26,267 bases of DNA, from contig JANPDG010000176.1 of NCBI GenBank assembly GCA_031431335.1, positions 1 to 26,267 of the forward strand, in the 5' to 3' direction. Position numbers and translations under genes: made by a program. The notes below the pieces were generated by a model. It had not been told where the DNA came from. It worked only from the letters and a program-made list of their open reading frames with translations, and ran no database searches. The stretch is from JAAFIP01 sp031431335. Lineage in GTDB: Bacteria > Pseudomonadota > Gammaproteobacteria > Burkholderiales > Burkholderiaceae_C. Below are positions 1-7,581 of the stretch, in pieces (positions within the stretch are counted from its first letter, which is position 1; every line of letters starts with the position of its first letter).

Positions 1-1776
1 GCGTCGCCGCAAAAAGCCTCCACCATTCTCATCATCGACGTCGTAGAGTCTGTGCGTCTCATGGAGGCAAATGAACAAGATGCTGTGCAGCGTTGGCAAA
101 AACTGGTGGGCTTGGTGGTGCAAGACGTGCTGCCCCAGCACGGCGGCCGCTTGGTTAAAAGCCTGGGCGACGGCCTGATGCTTGAGTTTGCCAGCCCCCG
201 CCCCGCCGTACACGCCGCCTTGGCGGTGCAGCAGCTGTGCCACGGCCTCAACACGGGCGTGCCCCCACAGCAGCGCATGCACCTGCGCGCGGGCGTGCAC
301 AGCGGCCAGTACGTGAGCGACCAACACGACATTTACGGTGCCGACATCAACCTGGCCGTGCGCCTGACCACGCTGGCCGGCCCCGGCGAAATTATCGTCA
401 GCGCCCCCGTGCGCGACCAGCTCACCCCCCTGCTGGACGGCGACATTGAAGACCTGGGCGACTGCTACATGAAACACCTGGTCACCCCCGTGCGCGCCTA
501 CCGCGTGGGCAGCGCAGGCGCAGCCCCCATCATCGAGCCCGGCAGTAGCCGCCCGCTCGACCTGCGCCCAACGATTGCCGTCATTCCGTTTGCCGCCCGC
601 GGAGCCGAGCCCGGCCACGCCCTGATTGGTGAGGCCGTGGCCGACGAGCTGATCGCCGCTTTAAGCAAAACCGCCGAGCTGCATGTGATATCGCGCCTGT
701 CCACCACCGCCTTTGCAGGCCGCGCTGGCAGCGCGGACAGCAGTGGCAGCGCGCTGGCAGACATACGCCAGCACCTGGGCGCCACCTATGTGCTGTCAGG
801 CCGCTGCACCGTGATTGGCAGCAACATGAGCCTGTTTGTAGAACTGGCTGAAGCCGACGGCGGCCGCATCGTCTGGGCCGACAACCTCAAAGGCTTAGTT
901 GCAGGCCTGTTCAACCCCCAAGACGACATGCTGTCCCGCATCGTCGCCGCAGCCAGCAGCGCAGTGATGAAGCACGAGCTAGGCCGCGCGCAGAACCATG
1001 CGTTGCCTACGTTGGAGGGGTATACGTTGTTGCTGGGGGCTATTGCGATGATGCACCGCACTGACTACCACGATTTTGACAAAGCGCGGTTGATGCTGGA
1101 GCATTTGATTTCGCGCAGTCAGAGGCATCCTGTGCCGCATGCTTGGTTGGCGAAGTGGCATGTATTGCGGGTGCAGCAGGGCTGGACAACTGACATTGAA
1201 TTAACCTCAAAACTTGCTTTAGATTGCTCTAAACAAGCTCTTGACTGTGAGCCCAACAACTCACTAGCTTTAACAGTCGATGGATTTATACATACCAATT
1301 TGCGTAGAGATACTGAGACTGGTGCAAAAAGATATGCAGCTGCATTAGATTCGAATCCAAACGATACATTAGCGCTACTCCTTAAAGGGACAATGCACGC
1401 TTTTAGGGGCGAGGGCTTAGACGCGGTGAAAAACACAAAGCACGCCATCAAGCTTTCACCACTGGATCCGCTTAAATATTTTTATGATTCATTAGCAGCT
1501 ACAGCCGCATTGTCAGCAAATCAATATGAAGACGCATTAACTTTAGCTACTCGTTCCCTCAGAGCGAATCGTACACACACATCTACTATTAGAGCGCTTG
1601 CTGTAGCTCATATCGGTTTGGGTCAAATGAAGGAAGCCCAAGAGAAGGTGGCGATGCTGCTTCAACTTGAACCGTCATTTAACGCGACTAAATTTTTAGC
1701 ACGTAGCCCTAGTTCAGATTTTGAAATCGGTAAGACGTGGGCTAATGCGCTGATTAGTGCTGGACTGCCAGTCTAG
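1..1776 (+). CDS. Class III adenylate/guanylate cyclase with TolB/FlgO-like domain and TPRs (5' partial)
   Basis: The reading frame is open from base 1 and already shows cyclase sequence (STILIIDVVESVRLMEANE), so the start lies upstream of the window. Residue numbers count from base 1. The catalytic domain spans about 8-145. Metal-binding Asp are D13 and D57 (KSLGDG). K53 and D110 fit the Lys/Asp pair that selects ATP in adenylate cyclases. N117 and R121 (NLAVR) are the transition-state residues. A segment at about 190-330 beginning TIAVIPF resembles the TolB-N/FlgO-like domain often found between such cyclases and TPRs. The C-terminal 230 residues are helical TPR-like repeats. It is probably cytosolic, since no TM segment is visible, and it makes cAMP if active. 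The next gene starts 30 bp downstream with a strong ribosome site, so co-transcription is likely. Codon use shifts from GC-rich to AT-rich near base 1000-1200. Confidence 0.9.
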   Translation, partial: ASPQKASTILIIDVVESVRLMEANEQDAVQRWQKLVGLVVQDVLPQHGGRLVKSLGDGLMLEFASPRPAVHAALAVQQLCHGLNTGVPPQQRMHLRAGVHSGQYVSDQHDIYGADINLAVRLTTLAGPGEIIVSAPVRDQLTPLLDGDIEDLGDCYMKHLVTPVRAYRVGSAGAAPIIEPGSSRPLDLRPTIAVIPFAARGAEPGHALIGEAVADELIAALSKTAELHVISRLSTTAFAGRAGSADSSGSALADIRQHLGATYVLSGRCTVIGSNMSLFVELAEADGGRIVWADNLKGLVAGLFNPQDDMLSRIVAAASSAVMKHELGRAQNHALPTLEGYTLLLGAIAMMHRTDYHDFDKARLMLEHLISRSQRHPVPHAWLAKWHVLRVQQGWTTDIELTSKLALDCSKQALDCEPNNSLALTVDGFIHTNLRRDTETGAKRYAAALDSNPNDTLALLLKGTMHAFRGEGLDAVKNTKHAIKLSPLDPLKYFYDSLAATAALSANQYEDALTLATRSLRANRTHTSTIRALAVAHIGLGQMKEAQEKVAMLLQLEPSFNATKFLARSPSSDFEIGKTWANALISAGLPV

Positions 1777-1792
1777 TGACACTTGTTTTAGT

Positions 1793-1799
1793 AAAGGAG
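1793..1799 (+). promoter_or_regulatory. Strong Shine-Dalgarno site for the PAP2-family gene
   Basis: AAAGGAG lies 7 nt before the ATG at 1807, in the 30-bp gap after the cyclase stop codon. It fixes the start of the GGI-repeat protein, so the glycine-rich stretch is translated. It is among the best ribosome sites in the window. Confidence 0.7.
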
Positions 1800-1806
1800 T
1801 AATTCG

Positions 1807-2898
1807 ATGAAAAACTTGAATCCACAAGGTGGTATTGGAGGAATAGGAGGAATAGGAGGTATTGGAGGTATCGGGGGAATAGGAGGTATCGGAGGGATAG
1901 GGGGTATGGGCAGCGGGGATATAAGTCCGGTATTTGCTGGGCCATTAATTTACAGTCGTGACGCACTTGTCGGCACGTACACAGGCGTCACACAACCCGT
2001 TAAATGGACCCCAGCCTTAGACAATTTAGATCTTCTAAAGCGCTGGGATTCCGGCGTGCGTATCAGCGTCTGCCAAGCAGAGCTGTGCAATTCTCTGCAT
2101 TTCAGCGTCAGCGGGCAAAGCGCTACATTTGCGCATTTGAATGCGTCTGGAGCTAATACATTTCAAGCAAAAAATATCGTAACTTTGACCCGCCCTAATG
2201 AGACGCTGTTTAAACAACAGCTAGAACTTGTTATGAACTGGGCCAGCCTACGTGAAGATCGGGCAGGTGAAATTCTCACGCAAATGTCAGGCGGTGCGCC
2301 GTTTTGGGCCAGCGTAGTGGGCATTCAACCGCATCGCCATAAATATACGCTGGAAGTAATTAGTTTGGCACTGTCACTGGCTTGGCAAGTCGAAATGCGT
2401 TTCAAACATGCCTTTGCATGCCCACGTCCAGTGGAGTATTCGCCGCAAGTACAACCCATGATCGCTACGCCCGGGCATGGCGCACTTCCTAGCGGTCATG
2501 CGACTGAGGCATTTATGGTGGCACGGGTACTTCAATCTTTAGTTGGGGTTGCGCGCAGCTCAGAAACAGCGAAACAGTTGCAACGTCAGGCTGCACGCAT
2601 AGCAATTAACCGAACTGTAGCGGGCCTGCACTTCCCTGTAGATTCGGCTGCAGGACGCCTGCTTGGTCACACATTAGGTAGTTACTTTGTCTATAGCTGC
2701 CAAGCTCAAGCGCACTATCACGAACGTACATTTGACGGCACGCAGTTCCACGGCCCTGCAAACGCAGCGCTAGATTTCAATTACCACGAATCGCTTGATA
2801 ACGGCAGCTTCAACACACTCAATGGCCCGCAAATGTTGGTATCGCAATCCGCCATATTGAAAAAAATGTGGGAGCTGGCCAAAGAAGAGTGGGCTTGA
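1807..2898 (+). CDS. PAP2-superfamily / vanadium-haloperoxidase-fold protein with N-terminal GGI repeat
   Basis: A 363-residue protein with the complete PAP2 active-site signature: K200-x6-R207-P, P228-S-G-H231, and R269-x5-H275-x3-D279. These bind phosphate or vanadate in acid phosphatases and vanadium haloperoxidases, and H275 is the expected nucleophile or vanadate ligand. The fold assignment is firm. Phosphatase versus peroxidase activity cannot be told by eye. After seven residues the protein runs into eight Gly-Gly-Ile units (residues 8-31), ending GGMG. There is no classical signal peptide and no clear set of TM helices, so it may be soluble. It sits between the cyclase gene (30 bp upstream) and a subtilase gene (35 bp downstream), apparently in one operon. 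Codon use is more AT-rich than in the flanking housekeeping genes. Confidence 0.85.
   Translation: MKNLNPQGGIGGIGGIGGIGGIGGIGGIGGIGGMGSGDISPVFAGPLIYSRDALVGTYTGVTQPVKWTPALDNLDLLKRWDSGVRISVCQAELCNSLHFSVSGQSATFAHLNASGANTFQAKNIVTLTRPNETLFKQQLELVMNWASLREDRAGEILTQMSGGAPFWASVVGIQPHRHKYTLEVISLALSLAWQVEMRFKHAFACPRPVEYSPQVQPMIATPGHGALPSGHATEAFMVARVLQSLVGVARSSETAKQLQRQAARIAINRTVAGLHFPVDSAAGRLLGHTLGSYFVYSCQAQAHYHERTFDGTQFHGPANAALDFNYHESLDNGSFNTLNGPQMLVSQSAILKKMWELAKEEWA
1828..1911 (+). repeat. In-frame 9-bp tandem repeat encoding (Gly-Gly-Ile)8-Gly-Gly-Met-Gly
   Basis: Eight consecutive 9-bp units encode Gly-Gly-Ile, followed by a Gly-Gly-Met variant. Units use different synonymous codons: all three Ile codons occur, and Gly is GGT, GGA or GGG. 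The DNA has therefore diverged while the peptide is unchanged, which points to selection on the peptide and not to recent slippage alone. Confidence 0.9.
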
Positions 2899-2933
2899 TT
2901 GTCAAACTGCTGAATATTCCAGAGAACTACACC

Positions 2934-5111
2934 ATGGCTATTAACAACCCACCGCCATCTGACAACCCGCCTGCCCCTGGCAAACGCCCCGAAAAAAACC
3001 CAGAGCGCCGCTTGGAATGGTCGCCGTTGCCCAAACCACAAGACACGTTTACTGGCATTGACTACGCTACGCGCAACGCAGCAGACGGAGTAGACTCGTA
3101 TTTGGTGTGGGCTGACCTGAGCGAGTTTGCGCATTTGCGCAAGCTTGGGCAAAAGTTGGCAGACTATCGCCCGCAAGTATTGCCCGTGTTAATCGAGCTG
3201 CAGAACGATGTTTCAGCATTGGATTTAGTTAATTTTTTGTACCCCATGGGTACGCAAGGCACGCAGCAGCAGCGCGCTTATGCTGAAAAAGGGCCGCAGC
3301 TGAATATTCCGCCTGCTTACCTTGATGAGAGACTCGATATCAAGGGTGGCGTAGTACCTGCGGAGGCGAACCAAGCGTTTTTTCAAACCTTCTCGTCCCA
3401 AAGTTTGGCTAAATTCGTCAGACGTATTGAAATTGATTTGCCGCAAGAAGCAATGCTTGCACTCAAGCCGCTAAAGCAAAGCCCCATGCCGGCTGAGAGC
3501 CGGCAGTTGCTGCGCGGCAAAGTGGTAGCGGTGATAGACGATGGTTGCGCTTTTGCACATCCCCATTTTTTGCGTAAGTTGCCAGCAGGCCAGCCTTTTG
3601 AGACGCGCGTGGCTCGCCTGTGGGACATGAATGTGCGCGGCCCACTGTCGCCTGTGGGCCCGCCTGCTGCGTTTGCTGGTTTGGGGTATCCAGGCCAATA
3701 CGGCTGCGACTATGCCAACACCGATCTAAACTCCTTGATAGCCCAACATACCCACAGCGGGCGCATTGACGAAGACGGCCTGTATGCAAAGTTTGCCGCC
3801 AGCACGCTGAACCACGTCAACCGCCTAGAACGCCGGGCATCGCATGGCACGCACGTGATGGACTTGGCATGTGGCCCGTATTTTGTGCAAGACACGATGT
3901 GCAGCCGCGAAAATGCAGAAACAGCCAACCCTAGCTGGGAATCAGCCCAAGACAGTGCCTGCGAAGTGCAAATTATTTTTGTACAACTGCCCATGCAAAC
4001 CGTGCAAGACACATCAGGCCGCAACACGATGACGACCGACGTGATCAACGCGTTGACTTACATCGTAGGCCAGTGTGCAGACGATGCACAGATTGTGGTG
4101 AACCTGAGCTGGGGCGCGCTGGCTGGCCCGCACGATGGCAGCCATGTGCTGGAGCGCCACATAGACTCACTGATTGCGCAGCAGCGCGCTTTGCACCCTA
4201 TGCCTGCGCCTCAAAATCGGTTGCAAGTCACCATTCCTGCGGGTAACGGCTACCAGTCGCGCACCCACGCCAATTTCACATTAAAGCCTGGCAAGAGCCA
4301 AACTATGCAGTGGCGCACACAGCCCGACGATGCTACCGAGAGCTATGTGGAGATATGGCTTGAGAAAGACGTTGAAGTGCAAGTCAACATCACTGATCCG
4401 CATGGCAACAGTTTTCCCACGGTAGTCAAAGGCGATGTGAGAAATTTGAAGGACTACCAATCGCAGATTGATATCGGTCCTGGCTCTAATCCTTTACCTG
4501 GCAGCGTGTTGGGTGTGCTCTACAACGACGCGCACCTCAATGGCCAAAACGGCCATTGTGTGTTGATAGCTTTGGCTCCCACCGTCAGCGTTGACAACAC
4601 GCGAGTTACCGCTCCGCACGGGCTGTGGACTGTTGCCATTACCAACGTGAGCAATATCAAAGGCGTGGTAGACGCTTACGTAGAGCGTGACGATGTAGCG
4701 CTAGGCACAAGACGCGGTGCACGGCAAAGCTATTTTGAAGATGTCAACTATGACCGGATGGCTGTAGACGACGATATGCAGGTTGATCTAGACTGCCCCA
4801 GTCCGCAAACAGCCTATGTGCGGCGTGAAGGTATTTTTAACAATATCGCAACAGGCACGCATGCCATTAAGGTAGGCGGTGTGCGTGAAACAGATTTACA
4901 GATTGCAGAATATTCGCCGCACCACTACTACAGCGCCAGAGATAAACGGCTTGCTACGGCAACCCCTGTGCAGTATTACGCCACCACCGAAGAAAGCCGC
5001 ACCTTGCACGGCGTGCGCGCAGCAGGTACTCGCAGCGGCGCTACCGTTCGCTTGTCAGGCACGAGCATGGCGGCACCGCAAATTACAAGAGATGCCATTA
5101 ATGGGCTTTAG
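2934..5111 (+). CDS. S8-family (subtilisin-like) serine peptidase, large, no signal peptide
   Basis: 725 residues from the ATG at 2934 (MAINNPPPSD). An in-frame GTG at 2868 would overlap the PAP2 gene and is less likely. The subtilase catalytic set is complete: D202 (AVIDDG), H304 (SHGTHV), oxyanion N438 (PAGNG) and S711 (SGTSMAAP). About 190 residues precede the catalytic domain. Long insertions lie between Asp and His (about 100 residues) and between Asn and Ser (about 270 residues, probably a beta-rich domain). There is no N-terminal hydrophobic stretch, so it looks cytosolic or exported in some other way. Only 14 residues follow the catalytic Ser, which cuts the usual helix short; this may be a truncation or a frameshift. 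It is the third gene of the cyclase operon and converges on the Crp-like gene. Confidence 0.88.
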   Translation: MAINNPPPSDNPPAPGKRPEKNPERRLEWSPLPKPQDTFTGIDYATRNAADGVDSYLVWADLSEFAHLRKLGQKLADYRPQVLPVLIELQNDVSALDLVNFLYPMGTQGTQQQRAYAEKGPQLNIPPAYLDERLDIKGGVVPAEANQAFFQTFSSQSLAKFVRRIEIDLPQEAMLALKPLKQSPMPAESRQLLRGKVVAVIDDGCAFAHPHFLRKLPAGQPFETRVARLWDMNVRGPLSPVGPPAAFAGLGYPGQYGCDYANTDLNSLIAQHTHSGRIDEDGLYAKFAASTLNHVNRLERRASHGTHVMDLACGPYFVQDTMCSRENAETANPSWESAQDSACEVQIIFVQLPMQTVQDTSGRNTMTTDVINALTYIVGQCADDAQIVVNLSWGALAGPHDGSHVLERHIDSLIAQQRALHPMPAPQNRLQVTIPAGNGYQSRTHANFTLKPGKSQTMQWRTQPDDATESYVEIWLEKDVEVQVNITDPHGNSFPTVVKGDVRNLKDYQSQIDIGPGSNPLPGSVLGVLYNDAHLNGQNGHCVLIALAPTVSVDNTRVTAPHGLWTVAITNVSNIKGVVDAYVERDDVALGTRRGARQSYFEDVNYDRMAVDDDMQVDLDCPSPQTAYVRREGIFNNIATGTHAIKVGGVRETDLQIAEYSPHHYYSARDKRLATATPVQYYATTEESRTLHGVRAAGTRSGATVRLSGTSMAAPQITRDAINGL

Positions 5112-5196
5112 CCTTGGCTTGAAACTCAAGCAAGCCAAACGAAAGTTCTGATCTGGTGTTTAGCTACATTTACACCGCACTCAGCGCTTTCAGTCA

Positions 5197-5871
5197 TCAC
5201 CACTTCGCTGGCAGCTTCTTCAACAAAGCCATGCTGCGTTTGTCTACACTAACGTATCCGCCTTTTTCTAGGTCGCGTAGCAGTTTGCTGACCATCTCGC
5301 GGGAGGTGCCTATGCGCTGGGCTAGGTCGGCGTGGGTGGTGCGGTCGGGTAGGCTGCGGGCGCCGTGGGTGTCTGCGGGGTGGGCTAGCTGATCCAGCGT
5401 GGCGGCCAAGCGGCCGTAGGCGTCTAGCAGGGCCAGGTTGCGGGCGGTGGCGGTGGCTGAGCGTGCGCGGGAGATGATTTTGGTGATGAGTTCAAAGGCT
5501 AGGTCGGGGCAGCGGGCCAGGTGCTCGCGCACGCGGTGGGCGGTGACTACCGCGCACACGCAGGGCTCTAGCGCTTCTACGCTGGCAGACCGCGTGCCAC
5601 CGTCCAGCGACATTTCGCCAAAATAGTTGGGTGCTGTCATGGTGCCGTAGGTGACTTCGCGGGTATCGGCGTCGGTGCCGTAGGTGCGCACGCTGCCCTC
5701 GAGCAAGATAAAAAGTGTGTCGCCCGCATCGCCTTCGCTCACGATGATGGCGCCTTTGCGAAAGCTGCGCTGGGTGCCCTCGTGTACCAGGGCCTGCATG
5801 GCGGGGCTTAGGGCGCTGACGCTGGCTGCAGAGCTGCCTATCGGGGGACTGGTAGTGGGTGCCAACAACAT
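5197..5871 (-). CDS. Crp/Fnr-family transcriptional regulator
   Basis: 224 residues. The cyclic-nucleotide-binding beta barrel spans about 27-120. It keeps the phosphate-binding cassette pattern with G85-E86 and R94-S95 (FGEMSLDGGTRSASV), as in CRP itself, so binding of cAMP or cGMP is plausible. A dimer helix follows at about 125-160, then a Crp-type winged helix at 179-215 (ADLAQRIGTSREMVSKLL). No N-terminal cysteine cluster is present, so it is not an FNR oxygen sensor. It is the last gene of a co-directional run starting at 7371. Its 3' end faces the 3' end of the subtilase gene, with 85 bp between them. A nucleotide cyclase about 3.4 kb away is a possible ligand source; that link is inference. 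Confidence 0.9.
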   Translation of the reverse strand: MLLAPTTSPPIGSSAASVSALSPAMQALVHEGTQRSFRKGAIIVSEGDAGDTLFILLEGSVRTYGTDADTREVTYGTMTAPNYFGEMSLDGGTRSASVEALEPCVCAVVTAHRVREHLARCPDLAFELITKIISRARSATATARNLALLDAYGRLAATLDQLAHPADTHGARSLPDRTTHADLAQRIGTSREMVSKLLRDLEKGGYVSVDKRSMALLKKLPAKW

Positions 5872-5903
5872 GGAAAGTATTGTGGCACGAACTGGGGCTG
5901 AGG

Positions 5904-6332
5904 TTAATACGTAGGCTGGGCCGGTCGGTTGGCGGCGGCTCTGGCAGTAACTGTCTCTAGGTAGCGCTGCACCATAACGCTGCGTTTTTGCACCTTAAAC
6001 ACCAGCACAGCGCAAATGGCGCACATGATGACGTTGCCTATGCTGAGCCATACAACGTCGTTCAGGTGGTAGCCTGCTATCACATAGAGGTGTAGCCCGA
6101 GCGTGCCGTTGGCACAAATCCACGTAACCCATGTGAGCAGGCTTTGTCCATCGCCTGTGCAGCCGGGCTGCATGAGCTTTTTGATGGTGGGAAGGTAGGT
6201 GAACACGCGCATGACATTAAAAAAGCAAAATGCCAAATACACGAGGAGTTCAAAATTATTCTGTGCCAATGATTTCTTGCAGCCGTCCAGCAGCGCATCG
6301 CACATAAAGTTGAATATGGCTTGGAGTTCCAT
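5904..6332 (-). CDS. Small membrane protein, PQ-loop / SemiSWEET-like
   Basis: 142 residues with three hydrophobic segments at about 28-46, 63-86 and 92-113. The first ends in a Pro motif (TYLPTIKKL, P48). The second is SLLTWVTWICANGTLGLHLY, followed by an Asn-containing loop. This three-helix pattern, with Pro in helix 1 and polar or Trp-rich helix 2, resembles PQ-loop repeats and SemiSWEET transporters, which work as dimers. The assignment rests on pattern alone. The C-terminus is basic and probably cytoplasmic. It lies 36 bp after the 80-residue gene and 32 bp before the Crp-like gene, suggesting one transcript. Its substrate, if any, is unknown. Confidence 0.65.
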   Translation of the reverse strand: MELQAIFNFMCDALLDGCKKSLAQNNFELLVYLAFCFFNVMRVFTYLPTIKKLMQPGCTGDGQSLLTWVTWICANGTLGLHLYVIAGYHLNDVVWLSIGNVIMCAICAVLVFKVQKRSVMVQRYLETVTARAAANRPAQPTY

Positions 6333-6368
6333 GGTGCACCATCTTTGGTTGTTAAATTAGGGCGGGGG

Positions 6369-6611
6369 TTAAGGTGCCAGCATGGCGGCAATGAAGGCCG
6401 CGTCGTCTGCTGTGAATGCAGGTGTGGCAGGCGGGTCTGCTATTGGCTGCTCTGCTGTGGGCTGCTCTGCATTGAGCGGTGTGCTCGACTGGCCGTAGCT
6501 CACTGCGGTTTGACCTGTGCCTGCCGTAAACAGCAGTAGCAGCAACACACAGTTGAGCAATATCAAAAAGCTGTCCAGTGGGCTAAGCTGCTTCCAAAAA
6601 TTGTGCTCCAT
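6369..6611 (-). CDS. Small single-TM protein of unknown function
   Basis: 80 residues. A short charged N-terminus is followed by one hydrophobic helix (about 14-30, LILLNCVLLLLLF) and then a Ser/Thr/Gln/Pro-rich tail with a short internal repeat (AEQP-T-AEQP-I). I do not recognise a family. The start is supported by AGGAG at 6618-6622, six bases before the ATG. Tight spacing (22 bp after the LuxR-type gene, 36 bp before the PQ-loop gene) indicates operon membership. It could be a small partner subunit of the downstream membrane protein, but nothing in the sequence proves that. Confidence 0.6.
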   Translation of the reverse strand: MEHNFWKQLSPLDSFLILLNCVLLLLLFTAGTGQTAVSYGQSSTPLNAEQPTAEQPIADPPATPAFTADDAAFIAAMLAP

Positions 6612-6633
6612 GGTGGACTCCTAGACTTCAAAC

Positions 6634-7371
6634 TCAGGCTATGTTGACTTTGAGCGCGGGCATCACGGCCAAGCGCGTGACGATTTCGCGCAGGCCGTGG
6701 CAGCAGGTTTTGGCGCAAATGTTGCGCACATGGGTGCGGATGGTGGCGGGGCCTAGCGTGAGGCGTTTGGCCATTTCGGGCACGGTCAGCCCGATGCTGA
6801 TCAGCCCTAGCACGCGCTCTTCTGTAGGCGTGAGCTGGTGGGCACGGGCAAAGGCGTTTAGCATGAGCGCCTCGCACATGCTGGCGCGCGAGAACAGCAG
6901 CGCAAAATGCTCTGTGGTCTTAGCCTGCGAGCCTGCGGGCTGCAGAGGTATGACGGCCACGGTCATCTGCCCGTGCGCGCCCAGCGCCACCATGCTGCGC
7001 TGGCCCGCAGCCGCCAAGGTCAGCGCTTGACTGAACTTGCGAATATCAGGCATGTGGGTCACTGTGATGTGGCCGCTGTCTACGGTAATACAGTCTGCAC
7101 GCGCCAGCACAGCGTCGGCTGCCGGGTTGCGGTGCAGCATGCGGGCATACTGGTCGATGATGATCATGCCGCTAGCCAGCGCGTTGACCGCAATCGCCGC
7201 TAGGCTTTGCGCCAGTGCGGCCTCGGGTGTGGGGGCTGGCAAAGCCTGGCTTATGGCCGGCTCGGCGTCGGCATAGGCCGAGTTGTCGAATTGGGGGGAA
7301 GATTTTTCAAAATCAGCGCCGGTGAGCAGATTGGCAGAGCGGCGTAGGGTGGTGGACTGGCTTGGCATCAT
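6634..7371 (-). CDS. LuxR-family transcriptional regulator with PAS-like sensor region
   Basis: 245 residues. The C-terminal 178-235 is a LuxR/GerE helix-turn-helix (LTPTEERVLGLISIGLTVPE, then TIRTHVRNI). The N-terminal two thirds contain no receiver domain. Residues about 58-145 (SGMIIIDQYARMLHRNPAAD) resemble a PAS domain, so it is more likely a one-component sensor than a two-component response regulator. Two ATG codons occur in tandem at the start (7371 and 7368). It heads the - strand run that includes the small TM protein, the PQ-loop protein and the Crp-like regulator, and may control that run. Confidence 0.88.
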   Translation of the reverse strand: MMPSQSTTLRRSANLLTGADFEKSSPQFDNSAYADAEPAISQALPAPTPEAALAQSLAAIAVNALASGMIIIDQYARMLHRNPAADAVLARADCITVDSGHITVTHMPDIRKFSQALTLAAAGQRSMVALGAHGQMTVAVIPLQPAGSQAKTTEHFALLFSRASMCEALMLNAFARAHQLTPTEERVLGLISIGLTVPEMAKRLTLGPATIRTHVRNICAKTCCHGLREIVTRLAVMPALKVNIA

Positions 7372-7372
7372 G

Positions 7373-7406
7373 GCTAACTCGCTTTCGTTAAAAACATAGC
7401 GTTAGC
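7373..7406. promoter_or_regulatory. Inverted repeat directly upstream of the LuxR-type gene (possible operator)
   Basis: GCTAAC (7373-7378) and GTTAGC (7401-7406) form an inverted repeat with a 22-bp spacer, starting 1 base before the tandem ATGs. It would overlap the ribosome site and perhaps the promoter. A self-regulating operator is possible, but six-base arms are short and can occur by chance. Confidence 0.22.
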
Positions 7407-7512
7407 TTAAAAAAATATGCTCCTTTGTATTGGGTATTAGTCACGCTAGGATTGTGAAATAGTTGCCTAAACAGATGCGTTAAAACAACATTTATCTACG
7501 TATTTACTATTA

Positions 7513-7573
7513 TTTTAATAGCAAACTATTAAATATCCACGTCGGAAAATTGCCTAAAAAGTTACCAAAATCA
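7513..7573 (+). repeat. Dispersed repeat, copy A (intergenic)
   Basis: About 61 bp with the exact core AATATCCACGTCGGAAAA at 7532-7549. It is preceded by TAGCAAACTATT and followed by an A/C-rich tail. TTTAATAG (7514-7521) and CTATTAAA (7526-7533) form a perfect 8-bp hairpin with a 4-nt loop, the best palindrome of the four copies. In the frame used by the lolB and kynU copies, this copy has a TAA at 7530-7532. It lies in the 299-bp gap between the LuxR-type gene and rplY, just beyond the rplY terminator. The rest of the gap (about 7407-7512) is AT-rich without a gene. Confidence 0.9.
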
Positions 7574-7581
7574 CAGAATGC

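Noticed and set aside
1828..1911. CRISPR-like or simple-sequence reading of the 9-bp repeat
   Set aside because: There are no spacers, the unit is 9 bp in frame, and codon variation fits a coding repeat. No CRISPR array was seen anywhere in the window.
2868..2933. GTG extension of the subtilase gene into the PAP2 gene
   Set aside because: It would overlap the PAP2 coding region by 31 bases. The ATG at 2934 begins a Pro-rich, family-neutral N-terminus and leaves normal operon spacing.
5112..5196. Possible terminator between the convergent subtilase and Crp-like genes
   Set aside because: Only short, imperfect stems (such as GGCTTG/CAAGCC) without a T-run are visible, too weak to call.
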